Source of the DNA: JBDROX01 sp043809645
GTDB lineage: Bacteria > Patescibacteriota > Patescibacteriia > Magasanikbacterales > UBA922
DNA: 64,000 bases
NCBI GenBank assembly: GCA_043809645.1
Contig: JBDROX010000036.1
Span: 1 to 64,000, forward strand
Direction of reading: 5' to 3'
Part shown: one piece after another, positions 1 to 8,626 of the stretch
Position numbering within the stretch: the stretch's first letter is position 1
Layout: every line of letters begins with the position of its first letter
The notes under the pieces: model-generated
What the model saw: the letters and a program-made list of their open reading frames with translations, nothing else
What the model was told of the DNA's origin: nothing
Databases searched by the model: none
Translations under genes and position numbers: made by a program

Positions 1-107
1 AGAGAAGTATTTCCTTTTTCATTTTTTGATAATTGAAAATAATATAGATAAGCACCTGATACAATAATTGCTATCACAACAAGCGTAATAATTATTTTTT
101 TAAACAT
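1..107 (-). CDS. N-terminus of a signal-anchor membrane protein (partial, runs off left edge)
   Basis: An ATG at 105-107 on the minus strand opens a frame to the window edge with 35 visible residues. It begins MFKKIIITLVVIAIIVSGAY, a short basic start followed by one hydrophobic segment, so it is a signal peptide or N-terminal anchor. A clear extended -10 box lies about 30 nt upstream at 136-144. The function cannot be told because the rest of the gene is outside the window. Confidence 0.6.
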   Translation of the reverse strand, partial: MFKKIIITLVVIAIIVSGAYLYYFQLSKNEKGNTS

Positions 108-135
108 ATTTTTTTAGGGCTAATTTTATATTTTT

Positions 136-144
136 ATTATAACA
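136..144 (-). promoter_or_regulatory. Extended -10 promoter (TGTTATAAT) for the left-edge gene
   Basis: Read on the minus strand the sequence is TGTTATAAT, about 30 nt before the ATG at 107. The same box with the same upstream context recurs at 39779-39787 as part of a duplicated terminator-promoter module. Confidence 0.6.
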
Positions 145-191
145 TAATTTTCAAAAATAATCAGAAAAGTTCGAATCCTAACCACCTCTAT

Positions 192-233
192 AAAAAAACA
201 CCGCTTAACTTATCTAAAGTTAGCGATGTTTTC
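192..233 (-). terminator. Rho-independent terminator after tRNA-Gln(CUG)
   Basis: On the minus strand a stem of ACATCGCT-AACTT against AAGTTAAGCGGTGT is followed by seven T. It lies 15 nt after the tRNA 3' end. Confidence 0.75.
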
Positions 234-247
234 TTGAGAATTCGTAG

Positions 248-318
248 CTCGGGGACAGGGATTCGAACCCCGATAAACAGGACCAGAACCTGTTGTCCTA
301 CCATTAGACGATCCCCGA
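248..318 (-). tRNA. tRNA-Gln(CUG)
   Basis: Full cloverleaf on the minus strand: acceptor TCGGGGA pairs with TCCCCGA, anticodon stem ACAGG/CCTGT encloses loop TTCTGGT with anticodon CUG, and the T-arm has GGTTCGAATCC. The discriminator is G and CCA is not encoded. It reads the CAG codon; a sister tRNA-Gln(UUG) is at 39123. Confidence 0.93.
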
Positions 319-374
319 ATATTATTGTATGACCTGGAGTCTCCGTCAACTAGGCTGAACGACCAGAATATGTG

Positions 375-575
375 CTAGTATATGCCATTCTCCAATTTGG
401 AGAGTTCGTGTTCGATTAATTTTATCTTTTCTTCTTCTGTAATGTGGTTTGAATTGATCCAAACTCTTTTTGCAATTTCTTCCTTATGGCGAATCTCCAT
501 ATCTGCGGCACTTACCTTGTATTGACCCATGACAAGCTTAATATGTTTGATGATGTCCTCTGATTTTCCTCGCAT
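375..575 (-). CDS. Small hypothetical protein (66 aa)
   Basis: A 66-residue charged, helical-looking soluble protein with no signal peptide and no motif I recognise. Its ATG (573-575) lies one base after the stop codon of the C39-like peptidase gene (577-579), so the two are very probably co-transcribed and translationally coupled. Alternatively it is a chance frame, but the tight junction fits the style of this genome. Confidence 0.5.
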   Translation of the reverse strand: MRGKSEDIIKHIKLVMGQYKVSAADMEIRHKEEIAKRVWINSNHITEEEKIKLIEHELSKLENGIY

Positions 576-576
576 A

Positions 577-1557
577 CTAATATGTATTTATTATAGCCCC
601 TGTAGGTATGGAGTCAACTGTCTCGTCCTGGAGCATGATAATATTTGACCATTTCCATCCATGACCAAGGAATACTTCCTCATTCTTTATATGGCGCTTG
701 ATTCCTTCTCTGAGAAGGTATACCTTCGGGTCAGATGGGCTTTTGAGAAGAATACTCGTATCAATCCTTGTTATACCACGCTGCGTTGGTGTGTAGCCAT
801 GCTTTACTTCCAACCCATCGCTATACCCATCTCCGTCGCTGTCTCGGAGCCAGATGACTGATCCATAGATTATTTCTTCTATCTTCGTCAGGCCGTCCTC
901 GTCAAAATCGTCATTCGTCGACTCTGAGAGGACGGGGCTTGTAAAGATGGCCACTTGTCGTCCAAAGGGTGTTTGTCCGTTCGGAAGGAAGTCATGCATT
1001 GCGCGCAGTATTGTATCATATGAGTAGCGATAGTCAAGTCCAAATTGTGTGCCTGGGTCGTGTGTTATGAATTCCTCTTTCTCATCATCATATCCTTTGA
1101 GAATAATGGTATGGTACGGAGGTCCACTTCCTTGGAAGTTTGGATTTGCAAGGACCTTTCCGTCTGATGGAAGTATTATTGGTCTTCCTTCGTCAATTTC
1201 TCTCTTCATGTCTTTCAGAGATGGTTTTTCGATTATTCTGGCTTCCCATGGAAGATAGTTATTAATTATTGTTGTAATTTTGTATGCATTTTCGTCTAAG
1301 CTCGGTCCATAGAGTGATTCCTTGAATCGAAAGAATTTCATGATTTCTGACTCTGCATTTGATCTATATAGGGAGGTGTTTGAGTAAAAATGGTCGACCA
1401 TGGTTGTCACAGTTTCTTCACACGCGTCCTGCCACGGCTGGCTCCAGTTTCCAGTTGGTGCCTGTGCTGTAAAAGGCACATTGAGAGAAGTCGAAGCGAG
1501 CGCAGGTGTAACTAGGTAAAAACACAATAACACTAGAAGGCTGAGTTTTTTCTCCAT
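577..1557 (-). CDS. Secreted C39-like cysteine peptidase with Ca-binding repeats
   Basis: 326 aa. Residues 1-21 are a signal peptide (KKLSLLVLLCFYLVTPALA). Residues ~23-205 match the C39-like (Peptidase_C39_2) fold: VPFTAQAPTGNW, then the presumed nucleophile Cys in WQDACEE, His in PPYHTIILKGYD and Asp in THDPGTQFG. A thrombospondin-type-3/dockerin-like acidic stretch follows (DFDEDGL...DSDGDGYSDGLE), probably binding calcium. The last ~60 residues contain SPSDPKVYLLREGIKRHI, a small domain often seen at the ends of CPR surface proteins. It probably acts outside the membrane; the substrate is unknown. Confidence 0.8.
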   Translation of the reverse strand: MEKKLSLLVLLCFYLVTPALASTSLNVPFTAQAPTGNWSQPWQDACEETVTTMVDHFYSNTSLYRSNAESEIMKFFRFKESLYGPSLDENAYKITTIINNYLPWEARIIEKPSLKDMKREIDEGRPIILPSDGKVLANPNFQGSGPPYHTIILKGYDDEKEEFITHDPGTQFGLDYRYSYDTILRAMHDFLPNGQTPFGRQVAIFTSPVLSESTNDDFDEDGLTKIEEIIYGSVIWLRDSDGDGYSDGLEVKHGYTPTQRGITRIDTSILLKSPSDPKVYLLREGIKRHIKNEEVFLGHGWKWSNIIMLQDETVDSIPTGAIINTY

Positions 1558-1603
1558 ATATTGTTAAATTAGAACGGCTAGATCACCTTAACAATTTGAA
1601 CTC

Positions 1604-3184
1604 TTAAATAACCTTACCCCCAAAGGCACTGGTAAGTTCCTGGAGTTCTGAGTCTGCCTTCTTTTTTTCTTCAATTTTTTGAACATCAACTGCGAGTCTG
1701 GCTCTGGAACCAAGCAGTTCTGTGAGTGTATCCTGAAAGAGTTTATGATATTCCTTTTCAGTAAGTTTGTCTCTGTGGAAATCAAAATCTACGCATATGG
1801 TGATTGTATTCCCTTCAACTTTTAGTAACTTCGACATTTTCAGGATGAATGTTACGGAAGTACTCTGCTTCTCTATAGTCGATAGGAATTCTTGCCAGAT
1901 GTTCTGAACTTCTTCTAGAGTAAATTTGGCATCTTTTGTAACAATTTGTTTTACCTTTTCCTTAATACCGCCTCTTCTTTTCAGAGGTTCCGGTGTTTCT
2001 TCTTTTGGTTCCTTAGTTGTCTCAATATTTGCTAGAGGTTGGTTTGAGCCGTTATCATCAGAGTCATCGTGTGCTTTCGTTTCTTTTGAGACAGATTGTT
2101 GACACCAACCAACGACAGCGATCTCCAGAGGAAGGGAATCTATTGGAGATGACTTTATTTCTGTTCTTCTCTTCATGACAAGATCAATAAGTCTAGAGAT
2201 TTCATGAGCGTTGTGATTTTGTAATAGACCCTCTAGCTCTTTTTGGACATCCTTACTAATATCAGCGCCTATCCCACCTCCAACTTCAGATCCGAATGAC
2301 ATGATAAGCATGAATCTGAGCAGTTCAATAACTTCATATGAGAAATCAAACATCTGTACGCCAGCTTCTCCAAGTCCTGATAGGAGTTCTATGGCATCCT
2401 TTGCTTTTTTCTCTAGTAGGAAAGTAACGAACTGAACAGTTTGTTCAGCGTTGGTGTTTGGAAGGACAATAGAAGCCTTCTCTGCAGTGATATGTTTCTC
2501 TCCACTGGCAAGGAGCTGATCGAGGAGGCTAATAGCATCACGGGCGCAGCCATCACTTTTGTTTATAATTCTATCAATGACATCTTGATCTACTTTTACA
2601 GACTGATCCTTTATAATTTTCTTGAGGTGCTCATTCATATCATCATACGGAATTCGCTTGAAAGAGAAGACCTGACAGCGTGAAACAATGGTATCTAGTA
2701 ACTTGTGTTTTTCAGTAGTAGCCAATACAAAGACCACATATGAAGGTGGCTCCTCCAGAATTTTGAGAAGTGCATTGAATGCACTCACAGAGAGCATGTG
2801 CACCTCGTCTATGATGAAGATTTTCTTTTTGGACTTGGTTGGCTGGAACTGAGCATTCTCGATAATATTCTCACGAACATTGTCTACGCCGGTATGACTC
2901 GCAGCATCTATCTCTATCACATCTATTGATCGTGTCTCAGTAATTTCATTGCATGAGCCGCAGTTGTTACATGGTTCAGCCTTCCCATCCTCACGATTTG
3001 TGCAGTTCAGTGCCTTGGCAATGAGTCTGGCACTTGTAGTCTTTCCAACCCCTCGTGGACCACAAAAAAGGTATGCATGTGTTACCTTATCCTTGGAAAT
3101 TTGATTCGTAAGTGTTTGTTTGATGTGTTCTTGTCCAACAATATCCTCAAAAGTCTGTGGTCTATAGGTGTGATACAGTGCCAT
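1604..3184 (-). CDS. dnaX: DNA polymerase III subunit gamma/tau
   Basis: 526 aa clamp-loader ATPase. It starts MALYHTYRPQTFEDIVGQ, the canonical DnaX beginning; Walker A is GPRGVGKTT (42-50), followed by a four-Cys zinc module (CTNREDGKAEPCNNCGSC) and Walker B IIDEVHML. Domain III and a divergent tau-like tail follow. I chose the ATG at 3182-3184 because a TTG at 3224-3226 overlaps the -10 box of the dnaX promoter (3226-3231) and the family begins at MALYH. No Shine-Dalgarno sequence is visible. Confidence 0.95.
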   Translation of the reverse strand: MALYHTYRPQTFEDIVGQEHIKQTLTNQISKDKVTHAYLFCGPRGVGKTTSARLIAKALNCTNREDGKAEPCNNCGSCNEITETRSIDVIEIDAASHTGVDNVRENIIENAQFQPTKSKKKIFIIDEVHMLSVSAFNALLKILEEPPSYVVFVLATTEKHKLLDTIVSRCQVFSFKRIPYDDMNEHLKKIIKDQSVKVDQDVIDRIINKSDGCARDAISLLDQLLASGEKHITAEKASIVLPNTNAEQTVQFVTFLLEKKAKDAIELLSGLGEAGVQMFDFSYEVIELLRFMLIMSFGSEVGGGIGADISKDVQKELEGLLQNHNAHEISRLIDLVMKRRTEIKSSPIDSLPLEIAVVGWCQQSVSKETKAHDDSDDNGSNQPLANIETTKEPKEETPEPLKRRGGIKEKVKQIVTKDAKFTLEEVQNIWQEFLSTIEKQSTSVTFILKMSKLLKVEGNTITICVDFDFHRDKLTEKEYHKLFQDTLTELLGSRARLAVDVQKIEEKKKADSELQELTSAFGGKVI

Positions 3185-3225
3185 AGGAAGATTTTCAGTC
3201 GAAAAATTTATTATGATTTGAACCA

Positions 3226-3254
3226 ATTATAGCGTACATTTTCCCTAAAGTAAA
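3226..3254 (-). promoter_or_regulatory. dnaX promoter (TTTACT-N17-TATAAT)
   Basis: On the minus strand TTTACT (3254-3249) and TATAAT (3231-3226) are separated by 17 nt. The predicted transcript starts about 35 nt before the dnaX ATG. The position excludes the upstream TTG as a start codon. Confidence 0.65.
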
Positions 3255-3295
3255 TTGACTTTCCTGGTGCTACTATTGCTTTTCCCCTCTAAGGG

Positions 3296-3304
3296 TGCTA
3301 TACT
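3296..3304 (+). promoter_or_regulatory. Extended -10 promoter (TGCTATACT) for the SWIB gene, ~90-nt leader
   Basis: TGCTATACT lies about 100 nt before the SWIB start. The leader (3311-3404) holds a nested GC hairpin near 3360-3386 in which ACCC/GGGT sits inside GCCC/GGGC. This is longer than the usual 7-30 nt leaders here. Confidence 0.5.
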
Positions 3305-3404
3305 GTGGATAGTTTAAAGGTCAGTCAATTCTATAGGAACATTCTTATTTACTACTTCTGCCCACATACCCAACGGGTAACGGGCGGATAAAACTTAATT
3401 TGCT

Positions 3405-3668
3405 ATGCCTAGAAAAGCAAATCCAGCGCTCATGAAGCCCCTAAAGCTCTCTGCAGAGCTTGAGGAAGTAGTTGGAAAAGGACCATTGCCACGTGGACAA
3501 GTTGTCAAGAAACTTTGGGAGTACATCAAGAAATATGATCTCCAGAACCCAAAGAACAAGCGAAATATTCTCGCTGATGAGAAGCTAAAAGTTCTCTTTG
3601 GTGGAAAGAAAGAAGTCACTATGTTCGAGATGACGAAGCTCGTCTCTCCACATATGACCAATGAATAG
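3405..3668 (+). CDS. SWIB/MDM2 domain protein
   Basis: 87 aa, essentially one SWIB domain: MKPLKLSAELEEVVG, then LPRGQVVKKLWEYIKKYDLQ, NPKNKRNILADEKLKVLFG and a C-terminal MFEMTKLVSPHM. SWIB domains are known from chromatin remodellers and as stand-alone proteins in chlamydiae and CPR bacteria, where they are presumed chromatin-associated. No other domain or signal peptide is present. The gene is monocistronic, ending at a bidirectional terminator shared with the convergent membrane protein gene. Confidence 0.9.
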   Translation: MPRKANPALMKPLKLSAELEEVVGKGPLPRGQVVKKLWEYIKKYDLQNPKNKRNILADEKLKVLFGGKKEVTMFEMTKLVSPHMTNE

Positions 3669-3683
3669 AAAAGAACAGAAATA

Positions 3684-3717
3684 AAAAAAACACCTCCATT
3701 TGGGATGTGTTTTTTTT
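3684..3717. terminator. Bidirectional terminator between convergent genes
   Basis: An A-rich 5' arm AAAAAACACCTCC pairs with TGGGATGTGTTTTTT around an ATT loop. A and T tracts on both sides let it serve the SWIB gene (+) and the membrane protein gene ending at 3716 (-). Confidence 0.8.
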
Positions 3718-5323
3718 ATTTCACGCGAATAATGATATATCCATCATTTTCAAAAACTATTTCAAAGTCATTGGGCCTATGGGAGACAAAGTTTCTGAAA
3801 TTTTCTGAAAGTGGACTAGTCTTCGAACTGAAGATATAGTCTGATTCAAAAATATTGTGCACAGCATGCTGTACAGCGTTAATCTGGTGCATTGTGCTTA
3901 GATCCATGCAAGCCTCTCTCTGGGGGCAATATAGGCCTCTGAGGATCAGATTATACCAGGTCCAGTAGAGATGCTGGTCATAGTTGTACATGAATACAGG
4001 ATCAAATCCAGCAATATATTGAATGTCACTATTTTCAAAGAATAGGGGAGCAAAGGAACTCCAGTTCGTAAGGAAAACAGTCTTTCCTTTTGATACAATA
4101 CTACTCAGCTCATCAGTGGCCTCATAAAACTCCTTTTTCTTTTCTAGATCACCAACGGCAATGTTGTTATAAAATATGACAAGGTTTTTACTACAGAAAA
4201 AAGTAAGAATCGCCAAAATGAGAAGAGTAGGTATATTTTTTCTTCTCTTGCTTTGATTATTGATAACCTTAAATACATCATATTTTGATGCCTGCACAAA
4301 CACATATACAGAAAGAAGAAATGTCATTGGTACCCAATATTCCACCATACGAGGAACTAACACTGTGGCTACAAGTGATAAAGAGCAGAACGTGAGTAAA
4401 ACAAATGAATCCCCATCCAATTTTTTTTCTGAATGAAGGTAAAGAGCCAGAGAGGAGAAAAAAAGGAAAAGAGTAACTGTAATAATATTTCCAAGCATGA
4501 TAGTAGAGAAGCTCATGGTTGCCAGTTCAGATCCACTGGGGAGAGTTATGCCGGCAAGTTTCAAATAGAAGATCTCGAATGTATGGACGAGGATAACGTG
4601 AGTATATCCAATAGTTTGTGGATGCAGAATGAGTCCAAGGAGAACGCCACCAAATACTGATATGATGGGTCTCAGATCAACTATCTTCTTTTCATAATAT
4701 ATCGATATGCTAAAGAGAAGTGAAAGAAGGAGAAATGGCGCAATGAAGTTGTACATGAGGATGTAGAGCACCGAGAAGAAGAATGCCCAAACATACCTTT
4801 TCTTTGAAAGCAAGTAGAATCCTGCAATCATGAGAGCTATAGATATGACAAATGGTCTACCCAGAAGAATACGGAATGAGAAGATTGTGGATGATAGAAA
4901 AAAAAGAAGAGTTAAAAGAAAATTATGCTCCTTTAGTTTTTTCCACGCTATGAGATAGAAGAAAAGGAAAATAAGAGTAGCCTGAAGTGCACTTACAAGC
5001 TTGAGTGAGTTAACTGGCCCTAGAAATCTATTTACTTGTCCTGTGATGAAGTGGTGGAGTACATACGGGTCTGCTGGTAGAGTGCTAAAGAAGTGGAATG
5101 CAATCCATGGTTTCACTACAGAAAACTTTCCACTCTCATACACTATTTGGCTATGTTTCGCATGATAGTATGCGTCCGAGCCATAGAGGCCCTCGTGAGC
5201 AAACTGTGCATACCCAAAGATAGTGCAAAAAAAGAAAAACACCAATAGTGCTCGTACCAATGGTGATTTAAAGACTTTTTTAATTTTGACAGGCAGAAAT
5301 ATAGTGAAGAATTGCCTAATCAT
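3716..5323 (-). CDS. Multi-pass membrane protein, probable GT-C glycosyltransferase
   Basis: 535 aa with about 11-12 hydrophobic segments between residues ~25 and 380 and a C-terminal soluble domain of ~150 residues. The first extracytoplasmic loop contains GLYGSDAYYHAKHS, resembling the acidic Asp plus aromatic/His loop of GT-C/STT3-type oligosaccharyltransferases. That is the basis for the family call; donor and acceptor are unknown. Its start overlaps the stop of the 227-aa gene upstream by 4 nt (ATGA), so it is translated with the TraD-like block. An O-antigen ligase-like protein is an alternative. Confidence 0.6.
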   Translation of the reverse strand: MIRQFFTIFLPVKIKKVFKSPLVRALLVFFFFCTIFGYAQFAHEGLYGSDAYYHAKHSQIVYESGKFSVVKPWIAFHFFSTLPADPYVLHHFITGQVNRFLGPVNSLKLVSALQATLIFLFFYLIAWKKLKEHNFLLTLLFFLSSTIFSFRILLGRPFVISIALMIAGFYLLSKKRYVWAFFFSVLYILMYNFIAPFLLLSLLFSISIYYEKKIVDLRPIISVFGGVLLGLILHPQTIGYTHVILVHTFEIFYLKLAGITLPSGSELATMSFSTIMLGNIITVTLFLFFSSLALYLHSEKKLDGDSFVLLTFCSLSLVATVLVPRMVEYWVPMTFLLSVYVFVQASKYDVFKVINNQSKRRKNIPTLLILAILTFFCSKNLVIFYNNIAVGDLEKKKEFYEATDELSSIVSKGKTVFLTNWSSFAPLFFENSDIQYIAGFDPVFMYNYDQHLYWTWYNLILRGLYCPQREACMDLSTMHQINAVQHAVHNIFESDYIFSSKTSPLSENFRNFVSHRPNDFEIVFENDGYIIIRVK

Positions 5324-6003
5324 GCTTTGTGGATAATATTTTCTACAGCACCCCAGCTGCTCTCGCCAGTTTCTGGAATGAGAATAACAACATCATCTCC
5401 AGCATTTCCTTTATAAAATGTTGCAGATGCTGTCAGGATCTTGTATGGTCTTCCTCCAAAAATAACAGACCAATTTCCGTTCTCATCAGAGACGAGCTCT
5501 CCTGTTACACGTTTTCTGTTTACCTGTTGGATTTGTTTATAGATAAATGAACCTCTATTTGTAATAGTGAGCTTCATGATGTCTCCCTCAACCAGCTTTG
5601 ATTTACTTGCGTAGTTCGGTGGAACACTGTATTCCTCTCCATCTTGACCGATCATCTTCTCTCCGGTGAAGACGCCTTCGACAATACGTTCACCACTATC
5701 AAAAACTGAGGTTTCGGGTTGGTCACCAACCATCTTTCTCACTTTCTCACCACCTACAATTCGAAGGAGAGAATCTAGTTGATCCTTGATGCACAGAATA
5801 CTTTTCTTCACTTCATCGAGGTCTACATCTTTTTCACTTACTTTTTCTTCTATTGATTCTCGTGTGTTGCCAAGGGTCAGAGGGTTCAGATTTAGACTGT
5901 CTTCGTCTAATTCTGAATTTTGAGTTGGTGGAAAAGTTGGAATATGTTTTCCTTTGAATAGGTCTTTTGCTTTGTCGTCAAGTACGCTATTGATATTGTC
6001 CAT
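5320..6003 (-). CDS. Conserved hypothetical protein with a beta-rich C-terminal domain
   Basis: 227 aa. The first ~75 residues are acidic and probably disordered; residues ~105-227 form a compact domain with GEKMIGQDGEEYSVPPNYAS, KSKLVEGDIMKLTITN and an ending SSWGAVENIIHK. I recall this domain from many CPR genomes without an assigned function. There are no membrane segments. Coupled by ATGA overlap to the GT-C-like gene and 40 nt downstream of the TraD-like ATPase, suggesting a shared envelope or DNA-related process. Confidence 0.65.
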   Translation of the reverse strand: MDNINSVLDDKAKDLFKGKHIPTFPPTQNSELDEDSLNLNPLTLGNTRESIEEKVSEKDVDLDEVKKSILCIKDQLDSLLRIVGGEKVRKMVGDQPETSVFDSGERIVEGVFTGEKMIGQDGEEYSVPPNYASKSKLVEGDIMKLTITNRGSFIYKQIQQVNRKRVTGELVSDENGNWSVIFGGRPYKILTASATFYKGNAGDDVVILIPETGESSWGAVENIIHKA

Positions 6004-6043
6004 ACACTTTTCTGTTTATATTTGTTATTTGTTTGTATATTCC

Positions 6044-8611
6044 CTAAAGACTTGCTTCTATAGAGTCAGTATCTGCTTGTCCTTCTGACTCACCAAGCTT
6101 TGTCCTTTCCATAATCTCTGACTCTACGATCATTTGGTCACGCCCATACTTGAGTCTGGAGAGCTGCTTAATGGCATTTCCAAGTTCTTTATTTCCTTGC
6201 ATTGGTGGAAATGTCTGCATGAGGAATGGTTTTGAAGCAGTATTATCAATTAGGAGTTTTGTATACCAGGAGAACATTGGGGCATTGAGTAGGTCGTACG
6301 CACCAAATGTTGGTGCAAACTCCTTTGCAAGAACCTCTGAATCATCTGGTCCAATGCGGGCAGAGAACATAGTACCAGCATTACCGAGGACTGCGTCACG
6401 GATACCAGACCTTCCTTTGTCGTCTGTCAGCTGACCCATGTATTGATGGGCAATGATAAGGTCTAGCTTATATTTTCGAGCCTCAGATAGGATAGTTGAG
6501 ATAGAGTCAGTAACAAAGTTCTGGAACTCATCTATATAGAGATAAAAATCTTTTCTATCTTCTTCTTCCTGATCAGCCCTAGCAAGGGCCGCCATCTGAA
6601 GCTTGGAAACAATAATGAGTCCGAGTAGTTTGGCATTTACCTCACCTGTTTTTCCTTTTGCAAGATTCACGAGAAGTATCTTTTGATTATCCATAATATC
6701 ACGGAAATCAAAACCTGACTTTTGCTGACCCATGATGTTTCTCATCATTTCATTCTCTACGAAACGACCAACCTTGGAAATAAGGTAGCCAAGCATTTCT
6801 GATTTATGAAAGTCACTTGTTTTTGCCATTTCCTTCTCCCAGAATGCTCGGACGACTGGGTCTTTTAATTTTTTCAAATAGACTTTTACATAGTCATCAT
6901 CTGTGAACATGCGTGGAATATCAATGATAGTCCCTGGGTTATCCAGGTCGGCCATGAGTGTGAGCATCACATTACGCATATTGTGCTCGAACATTGGTCC
7001 GATCATTTCCGGTGGAAAGAGTTTGTAGAAAATTGAGATCATCTCCTGAACCGCGAAGTCTTTCTGATCCTCACTCTTCGCCTCTAACATATTGAGACCA
7101 ATAGGACGTTCTGTATCAGACGGATCGAAGATCACAACATCGTCAGCACGTTCTTTTGGTATATGACTGAGGATATACTCAACGAGGTCTCCGTGTGGGT
7201 CGATAACACAAACTCCTTTTCCTTCATGAATATCCTGGATAGCCATTCTAGATACGAAGACAGACTTACCACCACCAGACTTACCAATAATGTACATGTG
7301 TCGCCTCCTGTCTCCTTCCTTCATGAAAACATTTGTTTTTGAACCCCTATAATCAACATATCCGAGGAGGAGGCCTTCTTTTGGAAGGTTTGATGGGGGT
7401 GGGGCTTTTCTTCCTGTGAGCCATTTGACGTTTGGTGCTTCTGTAGAATGGAGCGGAAGGTGCCAGAATGAGGCCATTTCATCTGTTGTCAGTAGGATCT
7501 TTCTCTTCTCATCAAAACTCCTGTAGATGAAGTGGCGGATAAGACCAGTTTGCTTTTTTGGAACAATGGCTTGAAAACTATTTCCATATCGATACAGATT
7601 GTACTGCCCGAAGGAGCCTATGAGGTCATCTAGATGGAGCCTGGCAGCCTCTTCCTGATCAGCAACACTCAGAAGTCTAATAGTCACATCCATGCCACCA
7701 CGACTCAGCTTTTCCTCAAATCCCTTTAGCATTTCTTCTTCCATACCCGAGAGCTGGTATGGTGTGCCATCTTTTCTTTTCTCAGGATTTTGGAGCGTTT
7801 CAGTGAATTCTTTTGATCCTTTTTGGAAAGCTCTCCCAAATGCACTTCTCTTTGCAATTTGCTCGAACTTCTCACCTTTTTTTATATCACGAACCATCGT
7901 TACACCCTGCTTTCTCCAAGTCTTCACTGCACTTCTGATCACGAACTGTATTGCCATGGAGCTGTTATTGTCCTGATATTTTGATAAGACATTTAGAATG
8001 GAAGCTAATGGGTCTGATTCCATTATTTTGTATGATTTGAAAGGGAAGACACCTTTTTGCTGGGTAGTAAGGTAGGCGCCAACAATTTTACTTTTTTCAG
8101 AAAAAATATTGTAATCCTGAATCTGGTCGATCTGTGCGTGTGGATGCTGTGCATTGATCTGCTGTTCCATGAACGATCGCATCTTATTCGGGATGTCTAT
8201 GTAGAAATAGATCAGACCACCTGTAGCAACTATTTCAAAAGACATGTGGTCATTTCTACCACCAAACCATCTTGAAAATCCTTTTTGTGCTCGGAGGGCT
8301 GCTACTGCAGAGAACAGCGTCTCTGTCATTCCTATTTCCTCCTTTATCTGCTCGAGTCTGTCATCTGTGCTTGCCTGTCCACCGGCTCCTTCTGACTTTC
8401 TCTCCTTTGGAACGAGGATTTGGAGTACAGACCTGCCAAAGGCTTTGTTTGCTTTTCCACGGTTCTGAATGAGTGTTCGAACCAGGAGGAGTATCGCAAA
8501 AACAGTAAAGACAATGATGAGAACAATGACAATCCAAAAAAGAAGATTCCCAATTCCAGAGGAATTTAAAAGGTTTGTTTGATTGAAACCAACAAAGAAT
8601 TGGAAAAACAT
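6044..8611 (-). CDS. TraD/VirD4-like membrane-anchored ATPase
   Basis: 855 aa. One N-terminal transmembrane segment (~residues 22-46, LLFWIVIVLIIVFTVFAILL), an ~350-residue N-terminal domain, then a TraG/TraD-type motor domain: Walker A IGKSGGGKSVF, CVIDPHGDLVEYIL, Walker B FYLYIDEFQNF and the sensor motif IIAHQYMGQL. Such proteins pump DNA or protein through membranes in conjugation, but no relaxase or type IV secretion genes are in the window. Its 15-nt gap to the preceding 195-aa gene indicates an operon. The block recurs in CPR genomes, so a housekeeping role in DNA or envelope transport is possible (inference). Confidence 0.85.
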   Translation of the reverse strand: MFFQFFVGFNQTNLLNSSGIGNLLFWIVIVLIIVFTVFAILLLVRTLIQNRGKANKAFGRSVLQILVPKERKSEGAGGQASTDDRLEQIKEEIGMTETLFSAVAALRAQKGFSRWFGGRNDHMSFEIVATGGLIYFYIDIPNKMRSFMEQQINAQHPHAQIDQIQDYNIFSEKSKIVGAYLTTQQKGVFPFKSYKIMESDPLASILNVLSKYQDNNSSMAIQFVIRSAVKTWRKQGVTMVRDIKKGEKFEQIAKRSAFGRAFQKGSKEFTETLQNPEKRKDGTPYQLSGMEEEMLKGFEEKLSRGGMDVTIRLLSVADQEEAARLHLDDLIGSFGQYNLYRYGNSFQAIVPKKQTGLIRHFIYRSFDEKRKILLTTDEMASFWHLPLHSTEAPNVKWLTGRKAPPPSNLPKEGLLLGYVDYRGSKTNVFMKEGDRRRHMYIIGKSGGGKSVFVSRMAIQDIHEGKGVCVIDPHGDLVEYILSHIPKERADDVVIFDPSDTERPIGLNMLEAKSEDQKDFAVQEMISIFYKLFPPEMIGPMFEHNMRNVMLTLMADLDNPGTIIDIPRMFTDDDYVKVYLKKLKDPVVRAFWEKEMAKTSDFHKSEMLGYLISKVGRFVENEMMRNIMGQQKSGFDFRDIMDNQKILLVNLAKGKTGEVNAKLLGLIIVSKLQMAALARADQEEEDRKDFYLYIDEFQNFVTDSISTILSEARKYKLDLIIAHQYMGQLTDDKGRSGIRDAVLGNAGTMFSARIGPDDSEVLAKEFAPTFGAYDLLNAPMFSWYTKLLIDNTASKPFLMQTFPPMQGNKELGNAIKQLSRLKYGRDQMIVESEIMERTKLGESEGQADTDSIEASL

Positions 8612-8626
8612 ATGTAAAAAAATCAG

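Larger units (their letters stand above)
135..233 (-). repeat. Copy 1 of a ~99-bp terminator+promoter module
   Basis: On the minus strand this segment (hairpin terminator, a GATTCGAAC T-arm-like string, then TGTTATAAT) aligns almost base for base with the plus strand at 39689-39788. By eye roughly 85% of positions agree. Both copies follow a tRNA gene (tRNA-Gln here, tRNA-Asn there) and precede an unrelated gene. The two copies are in inverted orientation, 39 kb apart. Confidence 0.65.

Noticed and set aside
6044..8611. Integrated conjugative element
   Set aside because: No relaxase, VirB-type channel genes, integrase or att sites were found nearby; only the TraD-like ATPase is present.
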